This document shows, in pieces, positions 27,029-36,990 of a stretch of 64,000 nt of DNA. The translations under genes and the position numbers were made by a program. How positions within the stretch are numbered: position 1 is the first letter of the stretch; every line of letters starts with the position of its first letter. Origin of the DNA: Gymnodinialimonas ceratoperidinii. Lineage in GTDB: Bacteria > Pseudomonadota > Alphaproteobacteria > Rhodobacterales > Rhodobacteraceae. The notes below the pieces were generated by a model. It ran no database searches. It was not told where the DNA came from and worked only from the letters and a program-made list of their open reading frames with translations. The DNA is taken from positions 124,001-188,000 of the forward strand of contig NZ_CP079194.1 of the NCBI RefSeq assembly GCF_019297855.1, written 5' to 3'.

Positions 27029-28207
27029 ATGACCGAGACCTTCAGCTTCGATTGGGCGATTTCGCCCGAAACCCCCGAGACCTTCTTCGCCGAGTATTTC
27101 GAGAAGAAACCGATGCTGATCAAACGCGGGCAGCCGGGATACTTTTCAGATCTCCTCAACTACGACGATATCGATCGCGTCATCTCGACGATGGGCCTGC
27201 ATGTGCCCGAGATCAACGTCACCCGCGCGGATGGAGAGATCACGCCCGCCGACTTCGCCTATGAGACCGGCCAGATCGATCCGGTCCGGGTGACGCAACT
27301 CCACGCGGATGGCGCCACGGTGATTCTGTCCGGTCTCCACGAACGCCTGCCCGCGCTCGCGCGGTACTGCCGCGCCATGGAAGCCGCCATGTCCGCGCGG
27401 GTGCAGACCAACATCTACATGACGCCGCCGGGCAAGCAGGGCTTCAACCCCCACTACGACGGCCACGACGTGCTGGTCCTGCAGGTGGCAGGCACGAAGG
27501 AATGGCGTATCTACGGCACGCCGGTGGAGCTGCCCCTCGCCGATCAGGCCTTCGAGCGCGGGATGGATGTGGGCGAAGAGGTGCAACGCTTCGTGCTGGA
27601 GCCCGGCGACGCCGTCTACATCCCTCGCGGCATGGCCCATGATGCCGTCGCCACCGATGAGACCTCTTTGCACATCACGACCGGCCTGATGTTCCGCACC
27701 TGGGCGGACGCGCTGGCCGAGGCGGTCATCGCCAAGGCCCACCGCGAACCTGCCATGCGCCGCGCCCTGCCCCCCGGCTTCGCCAGCTACGGCGCGGACC
27801 TCGACGCCTATGACGACACTTTCGCAGAGCTTGTGGCGCTGGTCGGTGACGCCCACGTAGGCAAGCTGCTCTCCGGGTTCCGCGAAGAATTCCTGACCGC
27901 CCGTGTCCCACGGGTCGAAGGCCAGATGGCGCAGTTGGAAAAGTCCCGGAACCTCACCCTCGACAGCCGCGTCGGCGCGCATCCTCACATCGTCTTCGGT
28001 ATCCACGACATCCCCGACAACGAGCAGGTCTGCCTTGTCGCCCAAGGAGCCGAGATCATCCTTCCCGCCCACGCCCGCGACGCGATGGAATTCTGTGTCA
28101 CCAACACTGATTTCCGCCTTGGCGACATGGGCGGCGATCTGGATGACGACGGCAAATTGGTCCTCGCCAAACGCTTCGTGAGAGAAGGTTTGATGCGCGT
28201 GTTCTAA
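27029..28207 (+). CDS. JmjC-type cupin oxygenase (Cupin_4, RoxA/NO66-like)
   Basis: A 392-residue protein of the Fe(II)/2-oxoglutarate-dependent JmjC group. The iron ligands are H142-Y-D144 in GFNPHYDGHD and H204 in YIPRGMAHDAVA, on a double-stranded beta-helix core (YMTPPGKQGFNPHYD). Known relatives hydroxylate ribosomal proteins (RoxA/YcfD on uL16) or other targets. A C-terminal winged-helix or dimerisation region is expected. The gene is divergent from the Tat repeat peptide, 163 bases apart, so that peptide is a conceivable substrate. The YcfD role cannot be excluded. Confidence 0.85.
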   Translation: MTETFSFDWAISPETPETFFAEYFEKKPMLIKRGQPGYFSDLLNYDDIDRVISTMGLHVPEINVTRADGEITPADFAYETGQIDPVRVTQLHADGATVILSGLHERLPALARYCRAMEAAMSARVQTNIYMTPPGKQGFNPHYDGHDVLVLQVAGTKEWRIYGTPVELPLADQAFERGMDVGEEVQRFVLEPGDAVYIPRGMAHDAVATDETSLHITTGLMFRTWADALAEAVIAKAHREPAMRRALPPGFASYGADLDAYDDTFAELVALVGDAHVGKLLSGFREEFLTARVPRVEGQMAQLEKSRNLTLDSRVGAHPHIVFGIHDIPDNEQVCLVAQGAEIILPAHARDAMEFCVTNTDFRLGDMGGDLDDDGKLVLAKRFVREGLMRVF

Positions 28208-28285
28208 CCCGAGCGCGACGCTCTGAAAGGGAGCAGGAAAACACGTGTCATGAAGGCCGGTTCGCTCCCGGCCTTCCACGCGCGC

Positions 28286-28777
28286 CTACCACGCGCCGTT
28301 GCAGCTTCCCTGATGGCAGGAAATCACCTCTTCCAACATGCCGGGATGGGCATCGGAGAAACTGAAGCCGGGGCAGGCGTTCTCGGTCAGGGTGTAGGCG
28401 CCGTCGTCCAGACGGAAGAAGAACAGCCCGTATTCCACGTCCGACGCCGCGCCGCACCAAGCGGCGACGCAGGTCACATCGACAGTCACCGGCACGGTCC
28501 GCGAATTGGAGAAATCCGAGCCGGTGAAAAACGTGCCCTCGAAGGTGGCAGGCTGCGTGTAGCCAACCATCGCATTGATATCACCGCCTTGGGCGACCGC
28601 CCCTTCAGGCGGGTCACTGGGGCCTGCAAGCGACAGGGAGCCTACGCCGATGACGAAATCCTCGGCGCTTTCGGCGGCTTGCCTGTAGGTGCCCTCGACA
28701 CTCGGGGCCAAGCACGACAGGGCCGAGGCCGGACCGGCGGCGGCAAGAGCGAGCGTAAAAGCGAGTTGGCGGATCAC
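28286..28777 (-). CDS. Hypothetical secreted protein
   Basis: 163 residues starting at a GTG that overlaps the rppH stop. The signal peptide MIRQLAFTLALAAAGPASALSC (cleavage about 20) precedes a mature domain with six or more cysteines, including a CVAAWCG pair and SCHQGSC near the end. The beta-rich body has no recognised family. Overlap with rppH implies co-transcription with the gpmI-envC-ctpA-rppH operon. Confidence 0.7.
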   Translation of the reverse strand: MIRQLAFTLALAAAGPASALSCLAPSVEGTYRQAAESAEDFVIGVGSLSLAGPSDPPEGAVAQGGDINAMVGYTQPATFEGTFFTGSDFSNSRTVPVTVDVTCVAAWCGAASDVEYGLFFFRLDDGAYTLTENACPGFSFSDAHPGMLEEVISCHQGSCNGAW

Positions 28778-29238
28778 AGGGCAAACTCCTTCAGGATTGC
28801 TTTGTAGATCGGTCTCTTGAACGGCACGATCACCGTCAGGATCTCGCGCTTGGTCATCCAGCGCCAATCGCTGAACTCCACATCCTTGTGGTTCAGGTTG
28901 ATGACGCTGTCGGGCGCCTCCAGCCGCAGATGCACCCACATCTGTGCCTGCCCGCGATATTTGTCCTTCCACCGTCCCGGCGCCATCTCCGGCGGAAAAT
29001 CGTAGGTCAGCCAGTCCGAGGTCTTCGCCACGAAGCTCACGTGATCGCGGGCAACCCCGGTTTCCTCTTCCAACTCGCGGTAGGCGGCCTCGACCGGGTC
29101 TTCTCCCACGTCGAGCCCACCCTGCGGCATCTGCCACGCCGGCGTATCCATCCCGGCGCGCTGGCCCGCGAAAATGCGGCCGTCCGCGTTGGTCAGAACG
29201 ACCCCCGCGCACGGACGATAGGGAAGGTCCGAAGCCAA
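28774..29238 (-). CDS. rppH: RNA 5'-pyrophosphohydrolase
   Basis: A 154-residue Nudix enzyme. The Nudix box GGLDVGEDPVEAAYRELEEE (G40 to V62) is intact, and LPYRPCAGVVLTN at the N-terminus is the RppH signature. It removes pyrophosphate from mRNA 5' ends, priming decay. The TTG start lies one base after the ctpA stop. In Rhodobacterales rppH often follows ctpA, which supports the name. Confidence 0.9.
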   Translation of the reverse strand: MASDLPYRPCAGVVLTNADGRIFAGQRAGMDTPAWQMPQGGLDVGEDPVEAAYRELEEETGVARDHVSFVAKTSDWLTYDFPPEMAPGRWKDKYRGQAQMWVHLRLEAPDSVINLNHKDVEFSDWRWMTKREILTVIVPFKRPIYKAILKEFAL

Positions 29239-29239
29239 T

Positions 29240-30565
29240 TCAGTTCGGACCCAAAGCGCCGAGACCGGTCAGGATATCGATGGCATAGGCCAGTTGATAA
29301 TCCTCGTTCCGAAGCGCGGCCGTGGCCTCTGCTGCGTCCCGCTCTTCCTGCAACTGGTTCAATTCATCCTCGGTCAGCGAAGAATTCTCGATCGCGCCGC
29401 GCAGGCCCGCTTCCGTGCGTGCCGGACGACCGTTGTCCTCCTCGTCCTCTTCCACCGGATCACGCTGTTCCACGATGATGTCGGGGGCCACGCCAAGCGC
29501 CTGGATCGAGCGTCCCGAGGGCGTGTAGTAGAGCGAGGTCGTCAGGCGCATCGCGCCGTCGCCCGCCAGCGGCATCACCGACTGGACCGAGCCCTTGCCG
29601 AAGCTGTTGGTGCCGACGATCACCGCGCGCCGGTGATCCTGCAGCGCGCCGGCGACGATCTCGGACGCCGAGGCGGAGCCGCCGTTGATCAGCACCACCA
29701 TCGGCAGTCCTTCGATCATGTCGCCGGGGGTGGCGTTGTAGCGCTCACCGTCCTGCGGCTCGCGGCCACGGGTCGAGACGATCTCGCCTTGGTCGAGGAA
29801 GGCATCGCTGACCCGGATCGCCTGGTTCAGCAGGCCGCCGGGGTTGTTGCGCAGGTCCAGAACGACGCCGTTCATGTTCTCCAGCCCGCCGACCTCTTCG
29901 ATCAGTTCCATCAACCCGTCACGCAGGTTCGGGAAGGTCTGGTCGCTGAAGGTCGAGACCCGCAGCACGGCGGTGTTTCCTTCAAGCCGCGCACGCACGG
30001 CGGTCAGCTGGATGCGGTCACGGGTGATCGTCAGATCGAAAGGCTCGTCCTCGCCCTCGCGCACCACGGTGATCACGATGTCGCTGCCGACCGGCCCGCG
30101 CATCATGTCCACTGCTTCTTCCAGAGTCAGGCCAAGAAGCGCCTCGCCATCCACGGCGGTGATGAAATCGCCGGCCTCGACGCCGGCTTCCATCGCCGGG
30201 GTGTCATCCATCGGCGTGATGACCCGAACGAAGCCGTCTTCCTGCGTCACCTCGATGCCAAGCCCGCCGAATTCACCACGGGTCTGCACCTGCATGTCTT
30301 CGAAGTCGCTGGCCGAGATGTAGCTCGAATGCGGATCGAGCGAGATCAGCATCCCGTTGATTGCCGCCTCGATCAGCTCGGCCTCGTCGACCTCTTCCAC
30401 GTAGTTCTGGCGAATGCGCTCGAAGATATCTCCAAACAGATCCAACTGCTCGTAAACCGTGCTGTTGCGCTCTGCTTCCTGCGCCAGCAGGGGGCCCGCG
30501 ACCTGGGTGCTCATCAGCACCCCGCCTGCAATGCCACCGACTGCGGCCATCATCAGTTTCTTCAT
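29240..30565 (-). CDS. ctpA: C-terminal processing protease (S41)
   Basis: A 441-residue periplasmic serine protease with a signal peptide (MKKLMMAAVGGIAGGVLMST), PDZ domain (GLGIEVTQEDGFVRVITP...) and S41 catalytic core: the Ser in GGSASASEIVAGAL and the Lys in GTNSFGKGSVQ. It cleaves substrates from the C-terminus, in many bacteria peptidoglycan hydrolases. Neighbouring envC is consistent with envelope work. The ATG at 30565 was chosen for the signal peptide. Confidence 0.94.
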   Translation of the reverse strand: MKKLMMAAVGGIAGGVLMSTQVAGPLLAQEAERNSTVYEQLDLFGDIFERIRQNYVEEVDEAELIEAAINGMLISLDPHSSYISASDFEDMQVQTRGEFGGLGIEVTQEDGFVRVITPMDDTPAMEAGVEAGDFITAVDGEALLGLTLEEAVDMMRGPVGSDIVITVVREGEDEPFDLTITRDRIQLTAVRARLEGNTAVLRVSTFSDQTFPNLRDGLMELIEEVGGLENMNGVVLDLRNNPGGLLNQAIRVSDAFLDQGEIVSTRGREPQDGERYNATPGDMIEGLPMVVLINGGSASASEIVAGALQDHRRAVIVGTNSFGKGSVQSVMPLAGDGAMRLTTSLYYTPSGRSIQALGVAPDIIVEQRDPVEEDEEDNGRPARTEAGLRGAIENSSLTEDELNQLQEERDAAEATAALRNEDYQLAYAIDILTGLGALGPN

Positions 30566-30630
30566 GGATCGTCGTCCTCTATTTGCCGTGTTGGGCCTGA
30601 CCCTGCCTCCAACGTCCACGTCGAAGGGGC

Positions 30631-31779
30631 CTATTGCACGGCGAACCACGCCATGGGGTCCACCGGGCTGCCGCCCTGTCTCAGTTCCATATAAAGCGTT
30701 TCCGACAGCCCGGCGCCACCGCCAAGCGCGTCAGAAACGATCAATTCCGCTTCACTTTCGCTTTCTCCGTCCGGCATCAGCCCGAGAGGCGCGCCCTCGG
30801 GCACCAATTCACCCGCCGTCACGAAGAGGTCTCCCGCGCCCGCCAAGATAAGAAGATAGTCGGCGTGGGGCTCGAGGATAATGACATTTCCGTAATCCAG
30901 AAGCGGCCCGGCATAGCGGACCGACGCAGGCCATGGCGCGGTCAAAAGCGCGTTCTGTGGCACGGCCAGCAGGGTGCCGGGGCGCGTGATGCCTGCCGCG
31001 TCGGTCTCGTTGAAGCCGCGCACCAGCGTGCCGAGGGCCGGCAGGGGCATGGCGCCGCGCGCCTGGGTGAAATCCTGCGCCGGCGCGCCGGTGGCCACCG
31101 GCGTCTCAGCCAGCATGTCCGCAAAGCTGCCAAGCCCGTCGACGCTGGCGAGGATTTGCGCCATCGCGTCGGGATCATGCGCGAATCGTTCCGGCAGATC
31201 GACCCGGTCGGCAATCGCCTGGCTCAGGGCCGAGCGGGCCGATTGCACGCCGTTCAGCGCGGACTCGAGCTCTCCCACGGCGCTATCCTGCAACGCGCGC
31301 AACACCGCCAGTTCCTCCAATTGCTCCCGCAGCGCGCGGGCCTGCCGGGCCACGGCGGGGGTGACATCGGCCACGATCATCCCGAGCCGCGCGGTGCCCA
31401 AGGGCCCCTCGGGATGGAGCAGCGTGGCAGGGGCCGGCGCTTCCTCGATCCGCTGCAACACGCCTGTCAGCTGCGCCAGCCGCTCTCGTTCGGCATCGAA
31501 CACCAACAGGATCGTGCGCTCGCGCAGCGCCGCGTCGCGGACACCTGCGCGCAGGGCGTCGAGCCCGTGCTCATAGGCGCGCACCGTCTCGGTCAGCGCC
31601 TCGACGCGGTCCCGTGCGCCATCGGCGTCGCGCAGCGCAGTCGCCGCACGCTCCAACATGGCAGAGGCCTCTCGCGCCGTCGCCGCCGGATCGCTCTGCC
31701 CATGGGCCGCCATCGCCACGGCGAGGCCGAGCAAAGGGCCCAAGAACCGCCCCACCTTATGTCGGTGGCGCAGCCTCAA
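30631..31779 (-). CDS. EnvC-like murein hydrolase activator (degenerate LytM)
   Basis: A 382-residue exported protein. A signal peptide (about 1-27) is followed by coiled-coil-prone helices (residues about 30-210; EALTETVRAYEHGLDALRAG...) and a C-terminal LytM/M23-like domain (TAPWPASVRYAGPLLDYGNVII). The catalytic HxxxD and HxH of active LytM enzymes are missing, which is normal for EnvC, an activator of cell-division amidases. The start is TTG overlapping the gpmI stop (TTGA). Confidence 0.88.
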   Translation of the reverse strand: MRLRHRHKVGRFLGPLLGLAVAMAAHGQSDPAATAREASAMLERAATALRDADGARDRVEALTETVRAYEHGLDALRAGVRDAALRERTILLVFDAERERLAQLTGVLQRIEEAPAPATLLHPEGPLGTARLGMIVADVTPAVARQARALREQLEELAVLRALQDSAVGELESALNGVQSARSALSQAIADRVDLPERFAHDPDAMAQILASVDGLGSFADMLAETPVATGAPAQDFTQARGAMPLPALGTLVRGFNETDAAGITRPGTLLAVPQNALLTAPWPASVRYAGPLLDYGNVIILEPHADYLLILAGAGDLFVTAGELVPEGAPLGLMPDGESESEAELIVSDALGGGAGLSETLYMELRQGGSPVDPMAWFAVQ

Positions 31780-33290
31780 GAGATCAGGCTTTCGCCCGTC
31801 ATTTCGGCAGGCTGTTCCAGCCCCATCAACTGCAGCAGCGAAGGAGCCAGATCCGCCAACCGCCCGTCGCGCAGGCGCGCGCCGTCAGGACCACCGACAA
31901 GGATCACCGGCACCGGGTTGGTCGTATGCGCGGTATGCGGCCCGCCCGTTTCGGGGTCGATCATGGTTTCGCAGTTGCCGTGATCGGCACAGATGATCAT
32001 TGCCCCACCCACTTCGTCCAGCGCCTCCAGCGCTTTGCCGAGGCCCGTGTCTACCGCTTCGCAGGCCGCCATCGCCGCTTTCAGATCGCCGGTATGCCCC
32101 ACCATGTCGGGGTTGGCGTAGTTCACGACAATCAGGTCATATTGCGCGCGGATCGCGTCGACGAGCAGCTCCGTCACCTCGCCGGCGCTCATCTCTGGCT
32201 GCAAATCATAAGTCGCGACATTGGGCGATTTCGGCATCTGCCGATCCTCACCCTTCTCCGGCACCTCGACGCCGCCGTTCAGGAAGAATGTCACGTGAGG
32301 ATATTTCTCGGTCTCCGCGACGCGGAACTGCTTCAGCCCCGCCTTGGCGACCCATTCGCCTAGGGTATTCTTGATCTCCTGCTTCGGAAACACCGTCGTC
32401 ATGTAGGCGTCATGGGCCTTCGAGTAATCCACCATCCCCAGTTTCGCGGCGAAGTCCGGGCGTCCACTCACGTCGAAGCCGTCGAACGCGGGGTCGCCCA
32501 GGGCCGCGAGGATTTCCCGCGCCCGGTCCGCGCGGTAATTCAGCATGAAGATGCCGTCGCCATCGGCCATCCCGGCGTAATCGCCGATCACCGTCGGAGG
32601 GATGAATTCATCGGTCTTGTCAGCGGCGTAAGCCGTGCTGACCACGGAAAGCGCGTCCGGTGCCTCGTCGCCCTCGCCACGCACCATGGCGGCATAGGCG
32701 CGCTCCACCCGGTCCCAGCGATTGTCACGGTCGAGCGCGAAGTAGCGCCCACTGACTGTCGCGATTGCGGCGCCGTCAGGCAGGGCGAGCCCCTGCAGGT
32801 AACGCTCGGCAGATTTCGGCGCCACGTCGCGCCCGTCGGTGATCGCGTGCACGGCGACAGGGACGCCCGCGTCCGTCAGAACGGCCACCGCCGCCTCCAG
32901 ATGCGCCAGTTGCGAATGCACGCCACCGTCGCTCACCAAGCCCATCAGGTGTGCGACGCCGCCTGAGTCCTTCAGGACCTCGGCGAAGGCCACCAGCGCC
33001 TCGCGCTGCGCAAACTCGCCCGCGTCGATGGAATCGTTGATCTCCACCAGGTCCATCTTCACCACACGACCCGCGCCGATGTTGGTATGGCCGACCTCGG
33101 AATTCCCCATCTGCCCTTCCGGCAGGCCGACATCCCGCCCGTGGGTCAACAGCGTCGCATGGGGGTAGCGCGCCATCAGCCCGTCCATCACCGGCGTCTT
33201 CGCCAACAAGGGCGCGTTATCGGTTTCGGTCTGTCCGATGCCCCATCCATCGAGAATGCACAGAACGACGGGGCGGGGTGTTTCGGCCAT
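31776..33290 (-). CDS. gpmI: 2,3-bisphosphoglycerate-independent phosphoglycerate mutase
   Basis: A 504-residue Mn-dependent enzyme that interconverts 3- and 2-phosphoglycerate in glycolysis. The nucleophile is Ser64 in MGNSEVGHTNIGAGR, and the metal motifs CILDGWGIG, FMLNYRADRAREI, NYANPDMVGHTGD and ADHGNCE are all seen. Length is normal. It heads the operon with envC, ctpA and rppH, a Rhodobacterales order. Confidence 0.96.
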   Translation of the reverse strand: MAETPRPVVLCILDGWGIGQTETDNAPLLAKTPVMDGLMARYPHATLLTHGRDVGLPEGQMGNSEVGHTNIGAGRVVKMDLVEINDSIDAGEFAQREALVAFAEVLKDSGGVAHLMGLVSDGGVHSQLAHLEAAVAVLTDAGVPVAVHAITDGRDVAPKSAERYLQGLALPDGAAIATVSGRYFALDRDNRWDRVERAYAAMVRGEGDEAPDALSVVSTAYAADKTDEFIPPTVIGDYAGMADGDGIFMLNYRADRAREILAALGDPAFDGFDVSGRPDFAAKLGMVDYSKAHDAYMTTVFPKQEIKNTLGEWVAKAGLKQFRVAETEKYPHVTFFLNGGVEVPEKGEDRQMPKSPNVATYDLQPEMSAGEVTELLVDAIRAQYDLIVVNYANPDMVGHTGDLKAAMAACEAVDTGLGKALEALDEVGGAMIICADHGNCETMIDPETGGPHTAHTTNPVPVILVGGPDGARLRDGRLADLAPSLLQLMGLEQPAEMTGESLIS

Positions 33291-33390
33291 GGGTTGAGAA
33301 CTCCTTTACCAAATTGTTCTACGGAGGCGGCATCGGTGCTGCAAGCGTCCCCGGCGCGGCCGCGCCGTCGCAGGCAGGGACACGCGCGGT

Positions 33391-36300
33391 ATGACCAGAA
33401 TTGTAACGGCGAAAAGGGAGATGACGGGAGCCAGCCCGGTGCCCTTCGATCGGCGGGAAAGCGGCCTGCTGACCACGCAAGCCCAGCGGAACAACTGGCG
33501 CAACTGGCTGAGACAGGCCCGCGCAGAGACCGAGGAGGGTGACGAGGATGGCCTGCTATTCCTCCTGCGCCATCCCCGCGCCGCTGCGCTTCGGGAAGGC
33601 TTCGCCCTCGGCGCTTATCTGGCGCAAAACCTCGATGTGGCCGGCGCGGTCTATGACCCGGTAGAGGCGCTTTTCCACTACCTCGAATTCGGCATCCCGG
33701 AAGGGCGGAACGGAATGCCCGTCGCGTGGGACCGGAGTTTCGTTGCGCAGGCCACGGGCCACCGTCTGCCGGAGCATCTCGCCCCGCCTCAAGCTGCCGC
33801 CGAATTGATCGCGCGGGGCGTGTCGCCGTTGAAACTCGCCCTGCGCGAGCAGGATCACTGGCTGATCCTCGGCCTGCACGGCCCCGCCTTGGCGAACATC
33901 TTCCATCACGAGACGTATTTCGCCGCCGTCGAAGCCGCGGGAATGGACCTTCCCCCTCCGGACCGCCTTTCCTGCATCCATCACTACGCCCGCAATGGGC
34001 TCGACTCTGGCCTGCCCGCGCATCCGGATCACCGTTTCGACGCGGACTTCTACGCCTCCTCTCTTGCCGAGCGCGGGATCAGCGAGGCGGCCTGCCCTCG
34101 CCACTGGGCGCGTTTCGGGTTGCACAAGAAGATCCACGCCAACGCCCGGGCTCAGGCTCTTGCCAGCTATGGGCTGCGCCTGCCCGCCGGGATCACCGCA
34201 GCCTCGGCGGGAGAGGTGTCCCGCCTCGTGGAAGACCCGATGAGGGCGATCCGCGAGTTGGACCTGACCCGTACAGCAAACCGCAGCTTCGCAATCGATC
34301 TGGCTCGTCTGCAACGGCGGCGCGGCGCTTTGGCGAGTGCCGAGAAGCTGCTGATGCGCGTGCTCCACCACAGCCCCGATGATCCGCGCGCCCGTCTGGC
34401 GCTTGCGGCGCTTATCCGGGGCACCCGTCAGACCCCGCGCGAGATTGCCCTGCGCCTAGTCATCCCGGCCGATTTCGACGGCGGCGAGAACCGTCTGACC
34501 CTTGCCGAGCTCTGCGCCGAGAAGGGTGACCACGACGCCGCCCTTTGCCACGCCAGCGCCTTGCCGACCGAGGCGCACGGCAATGTCGCGCTCTGCAAGC
34601 GCCGACGCACCCTCGCGCGCAAGGTCTTCGACGATCTCTTCAGGAACCTGAACCGGCATCTCGAGCGCTACGCCGTGGACGAGGTGCAAGATCTCCTCAC
34701 CCGCGCGCTTGAGCTCTACGCGCCCACGCCGGAAATCGTACCCCGTGCCGGGCAGATCGAGCGCGTCGCGATCCTCGCAAATGATGACCTCTACCAATGC
34801 AAACTCTACCGGGCCGACCAGAAGGCCGAGCAGCTGCGCACTCAAGGGGTGCAGGTCACGACCTTCCTGCAAAGCGCCGACGTCGTGCGGCTTCACCATC
34901 AACTCGCGCAGTTCGACGCGGTCATCTTCCAGCGCACCCCCGCCTTGCCCGAGATCGCCGACCTCATGATCGAGGCCGCCAAGCAAGGCCTCGCCACCTT
35001 TTTCGACGTTGATGACCTCATCTTCGACGCCTCGCACTTCCCGCTGCCCCTCGCGACCTATGCGGGCAAGGTCACGGATCGGGCGCACCGGATCATGGCC
35101 TGCGGCGTGCCCCTGTTCGCCGCCAGCGCGCGGCTCTGCGGCTACGGCATTGCCTCGACGGACCCGCTCCGCGCCTTGCTGGCGCCCCTCACGATCTCGG
35201 GCACCGCCTTCACCCATCGCAACGCACTCGGCGCGGCCCACGAATGCGCCATTGCCCGTGCCACCCGTCGCAGGAGCGGCCGGCTGGTGATTTTCGCAAG
35301 CTCCGGCACCAAGGCGCACAAGACTGAGTTTCGCGACGTGCTGGAGCCCGCTCTCGCTCAGATCATCGCCGCGTACCGCGACCGTGTGGAGGTGCGGCTG
35401 ATGGGCGATTTTCCGGAACTGACACATCTCTCCCCGGATGAGGTGACGCTGTTGCCTCCGATCTGGGATTTCGAATCCTACGCCGAAGAATTGGCGCAGG
35501 CTGACATCGCGCTCTCCGTCCTCGCCCGCTCGGTCGCGGCGGACACCAAGTCCGAGATCAAGTGGCTGGAACCCGCGATGTTCGGCATCCCGGCGGTGGT
35601 CAGCGCCTCTCCGGTTATGGACAGCGTGATCGACAACGGCGTGACAGGGATCACCGCGCCCGACAGCGATGCCTTTGTCGCGGCCCTGCGCCACCTGATC
35701 GAGGATGCCGGCGCGCGCCTCGCCATCGGTCAGGCGGCAAGGGCGAAGGTGTTGCGCGACTATGCCCTGCCCACGATGGGCGCACGATTGCTCGCGAACA
35801 TGCAAGCCGCACGCTCTGCGCAAAAACCGAAGCTGTTGATTGTCAACGTTTTCTATCCGCCCCAATCCATCGGGGGCGCCACGAGGGTCGTCGCCGACAA
35901 CGTGACCCATCTGCTGACGCATCACTCGGACGCGTTCGAAGTTGATGTCCTCACCACCTTGGACGGCGCAGACACGCCCCACGAGGTTCACACCACGAGC
36001 CATTCCGGCGCGCGTATCTGGTCGATTGCCAACGACCCAGACCTGTCCGAACAGAACATGCGGGATCCCGTGATGGACGCCCGCATCGACGAACTGCTGG
36101 ATCGCATCGCGCCCGATATCGTCCACATACACTGCGTGCAGCGCCTCGGCGTCGGGATCATCGACGCCTGCCGCAAACGCGGCATTCCCTATGTGCTGAC
36201 GCTCCATGACGGCTGGTGGGTGTCGCCGCACCAGTTCATCACCGGGCCTGACGGCGCGCCGGAGCTATATGATTTCACCGCCCCGACCCTGCCACAACGC

Positions 36301-36990
36301 GCCCGGAGCGCGCGCCGGTGCATAGAGGACGCAAGCGCCGCCCTCGCGGTGTCTGAGCCTTTCGCCGAGCTTCATCGGAAGGCCGGTTTGACCAATGTCG
36401 TAGCCATGCCCAATGGCGTCTCGACCCTGCCGGAGCGGCGGCGTCAGAGCCCCCCCAAGGGGCGCGTGCGGCTTGGCCTGATCGGCGGCGCATCCCGGCA
36501 CAAGGGCTACGATATCCTGCGCGCGGCTCTCACCTCCCGGCCCTTCGCCAACCTCGACCTGATCGTCGCGGACCACGCGCTTCCGCCCGGCGCGGAAGCC
36601 CGCGAGGTCTGGAACACGACCCCCGTTGTGCGCATCCCGCGTCAGCCTCAGGACAAGGTCGGCGCGCTCTATGGCCGGTTCGATGTGCTTCTCGCGCCGT
36701 CGATCTGGCCCGAAAGCTTCGGGTTGGTCACCCGCGAAGCGCTGGCGCTCGGCCTTTGGGTCATGGCCTCGGATCGCGGCGCCATCGGCAGCGAGATCAC
36801 CGAGGGGCGCAACGGCCACATCGTTCCGGTCGATGACCACCGCGCCCTGGCCGAAGTGCTGTGCCGGATCGACGCTGACCCCTCCCGCTACACCGCGCCG
36901 CCTGGCGTCCGTGCACGCCTGCGCAGCGCCGCCGATCAGGGTGAAGAGCTGGTGGCCCTTTACAAGGACATCCTGTCGCGCCGTGCCTAG
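33391..36990 (+). CDS. Large tandem glycosyltransferase (two GT-B modules)
   Basis: 1199 residues. The N-terminal third has modules of the YxxxNxDVAxxxxDPVEHYLxxGxxEGR type common in bacterial surface-glycan transferases, and a TPR-like stretch (about 285-340). A first GT-B-like domain spans about 430-800 (ASSGTKAHKTEF; IKWLEPAMFGIPAVVSASP), and a second GT4 domain spans about 811-1199 (IVNVFYPPQSIGGATRVV; PSIWPESFGLVTREALALG). It probably builds a polysaccharide, O-antigen or glycoprotein glycan. Its stop overlaps the stop of the RTX gene; the two converge. Confidence 0.87.
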   Translation: MTRIVTAKREMTGASPVPFDRRESGLLTTQAQRNNWRNWLRQARAETEEGDEDGLLFLLRHPRAAALREGFALGAYLAQNLDVAGAVYDPVEALFHYLEFGIPEGRNGMPVAWDRSFVAQATGHRLPEHLAPPQAAAELIARGVSPLKLALREQDHWLILGLHGPALANIFHHETYFAAVEAAGMDLPPPDRLSCIHHYARNGLDSGLPAHPDHRFDADFYASSLAERGISEAACPRHWARFGLHKKIHANARAQALASYGLRLPAGITAASAGEVSRLVEDPMRAIRELDLTRTANRSFAIDLARLQRRRGALASAEKLLMRVLHHSPDDPRARLALAALIRGTRQTPREIALRLVIPADFDGGENRLTLAELCAEKGDHDAALCHASALPTEAHGNVALCKRRRTLARKVFDDLFRNLNRHLERYAVDEVQDLLTRALELYAPTPEIVPRAGQIERVAILANDDLYQCKLYRADQKAEQLRTQGVQVTTFLQSADVVRLHHQLAQFDAVIFQRTPALPEIADLMIEAAKQGLATFFDVDDLIFDASHFPLPLATYAGKVTDRAHRIMACGVPLFAASARLCGYGIASTDPLRALLAPLTISGTAFTHRNALGAAHECAIARATRRRSGRLVIFASSGTKAHKTEFRDVLEPALAQIIAAYRDRVEVRLMGDFPELTHLSPDEVTLLPPIWDFESYAEELAQADIALSVLARSVAADTKSEIKWLEPAMFGIPAVVSASPVMDSVIDNGVTGITAPDSDAFVAALRHLIEDAGARLAIGQAARAKVLRDYALPTMGARLLANMQAARSAQKPKLLIVNVFYPPQSIGGATRVVADNVTHLLTHHSDAFEVDVLTTLDGADTPHEVHTTSHSGARIWSIANDPDLSEQNMRDPVMDARIDELLDRIAPDIVHIHCVQRLGVGIIDACRKRGIPYVLTLHDGWWVSPHQFITGPDGAPELYDFTAPTLPQRARSARRCIEDASAALAVSEPFAELHRKAGLTNVVAMPNGVSTLPERRRQSPPKGRVRLGLIGGASRHKGYDILRAALTSRPFANLDLIVADHALPPGAEAREVWNTTPVVRIPRQPQDKVGALYGRFDVLLAPSIWPESFGLVTREALALGLWVMASDRGAIGSEITEGRNGHIVPVDDHRALAEVLCRIDADPSRYTAPPGVRARLRSAADQGEELVALYKDILSRRA

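Noticed and set aside
34456..36231. A 591-codon minus-strand frame opposite the glycosyltransferase
   Set aside because: It is a shadow of the tandem glycosyltransferase, which has recognisable domains throughout.
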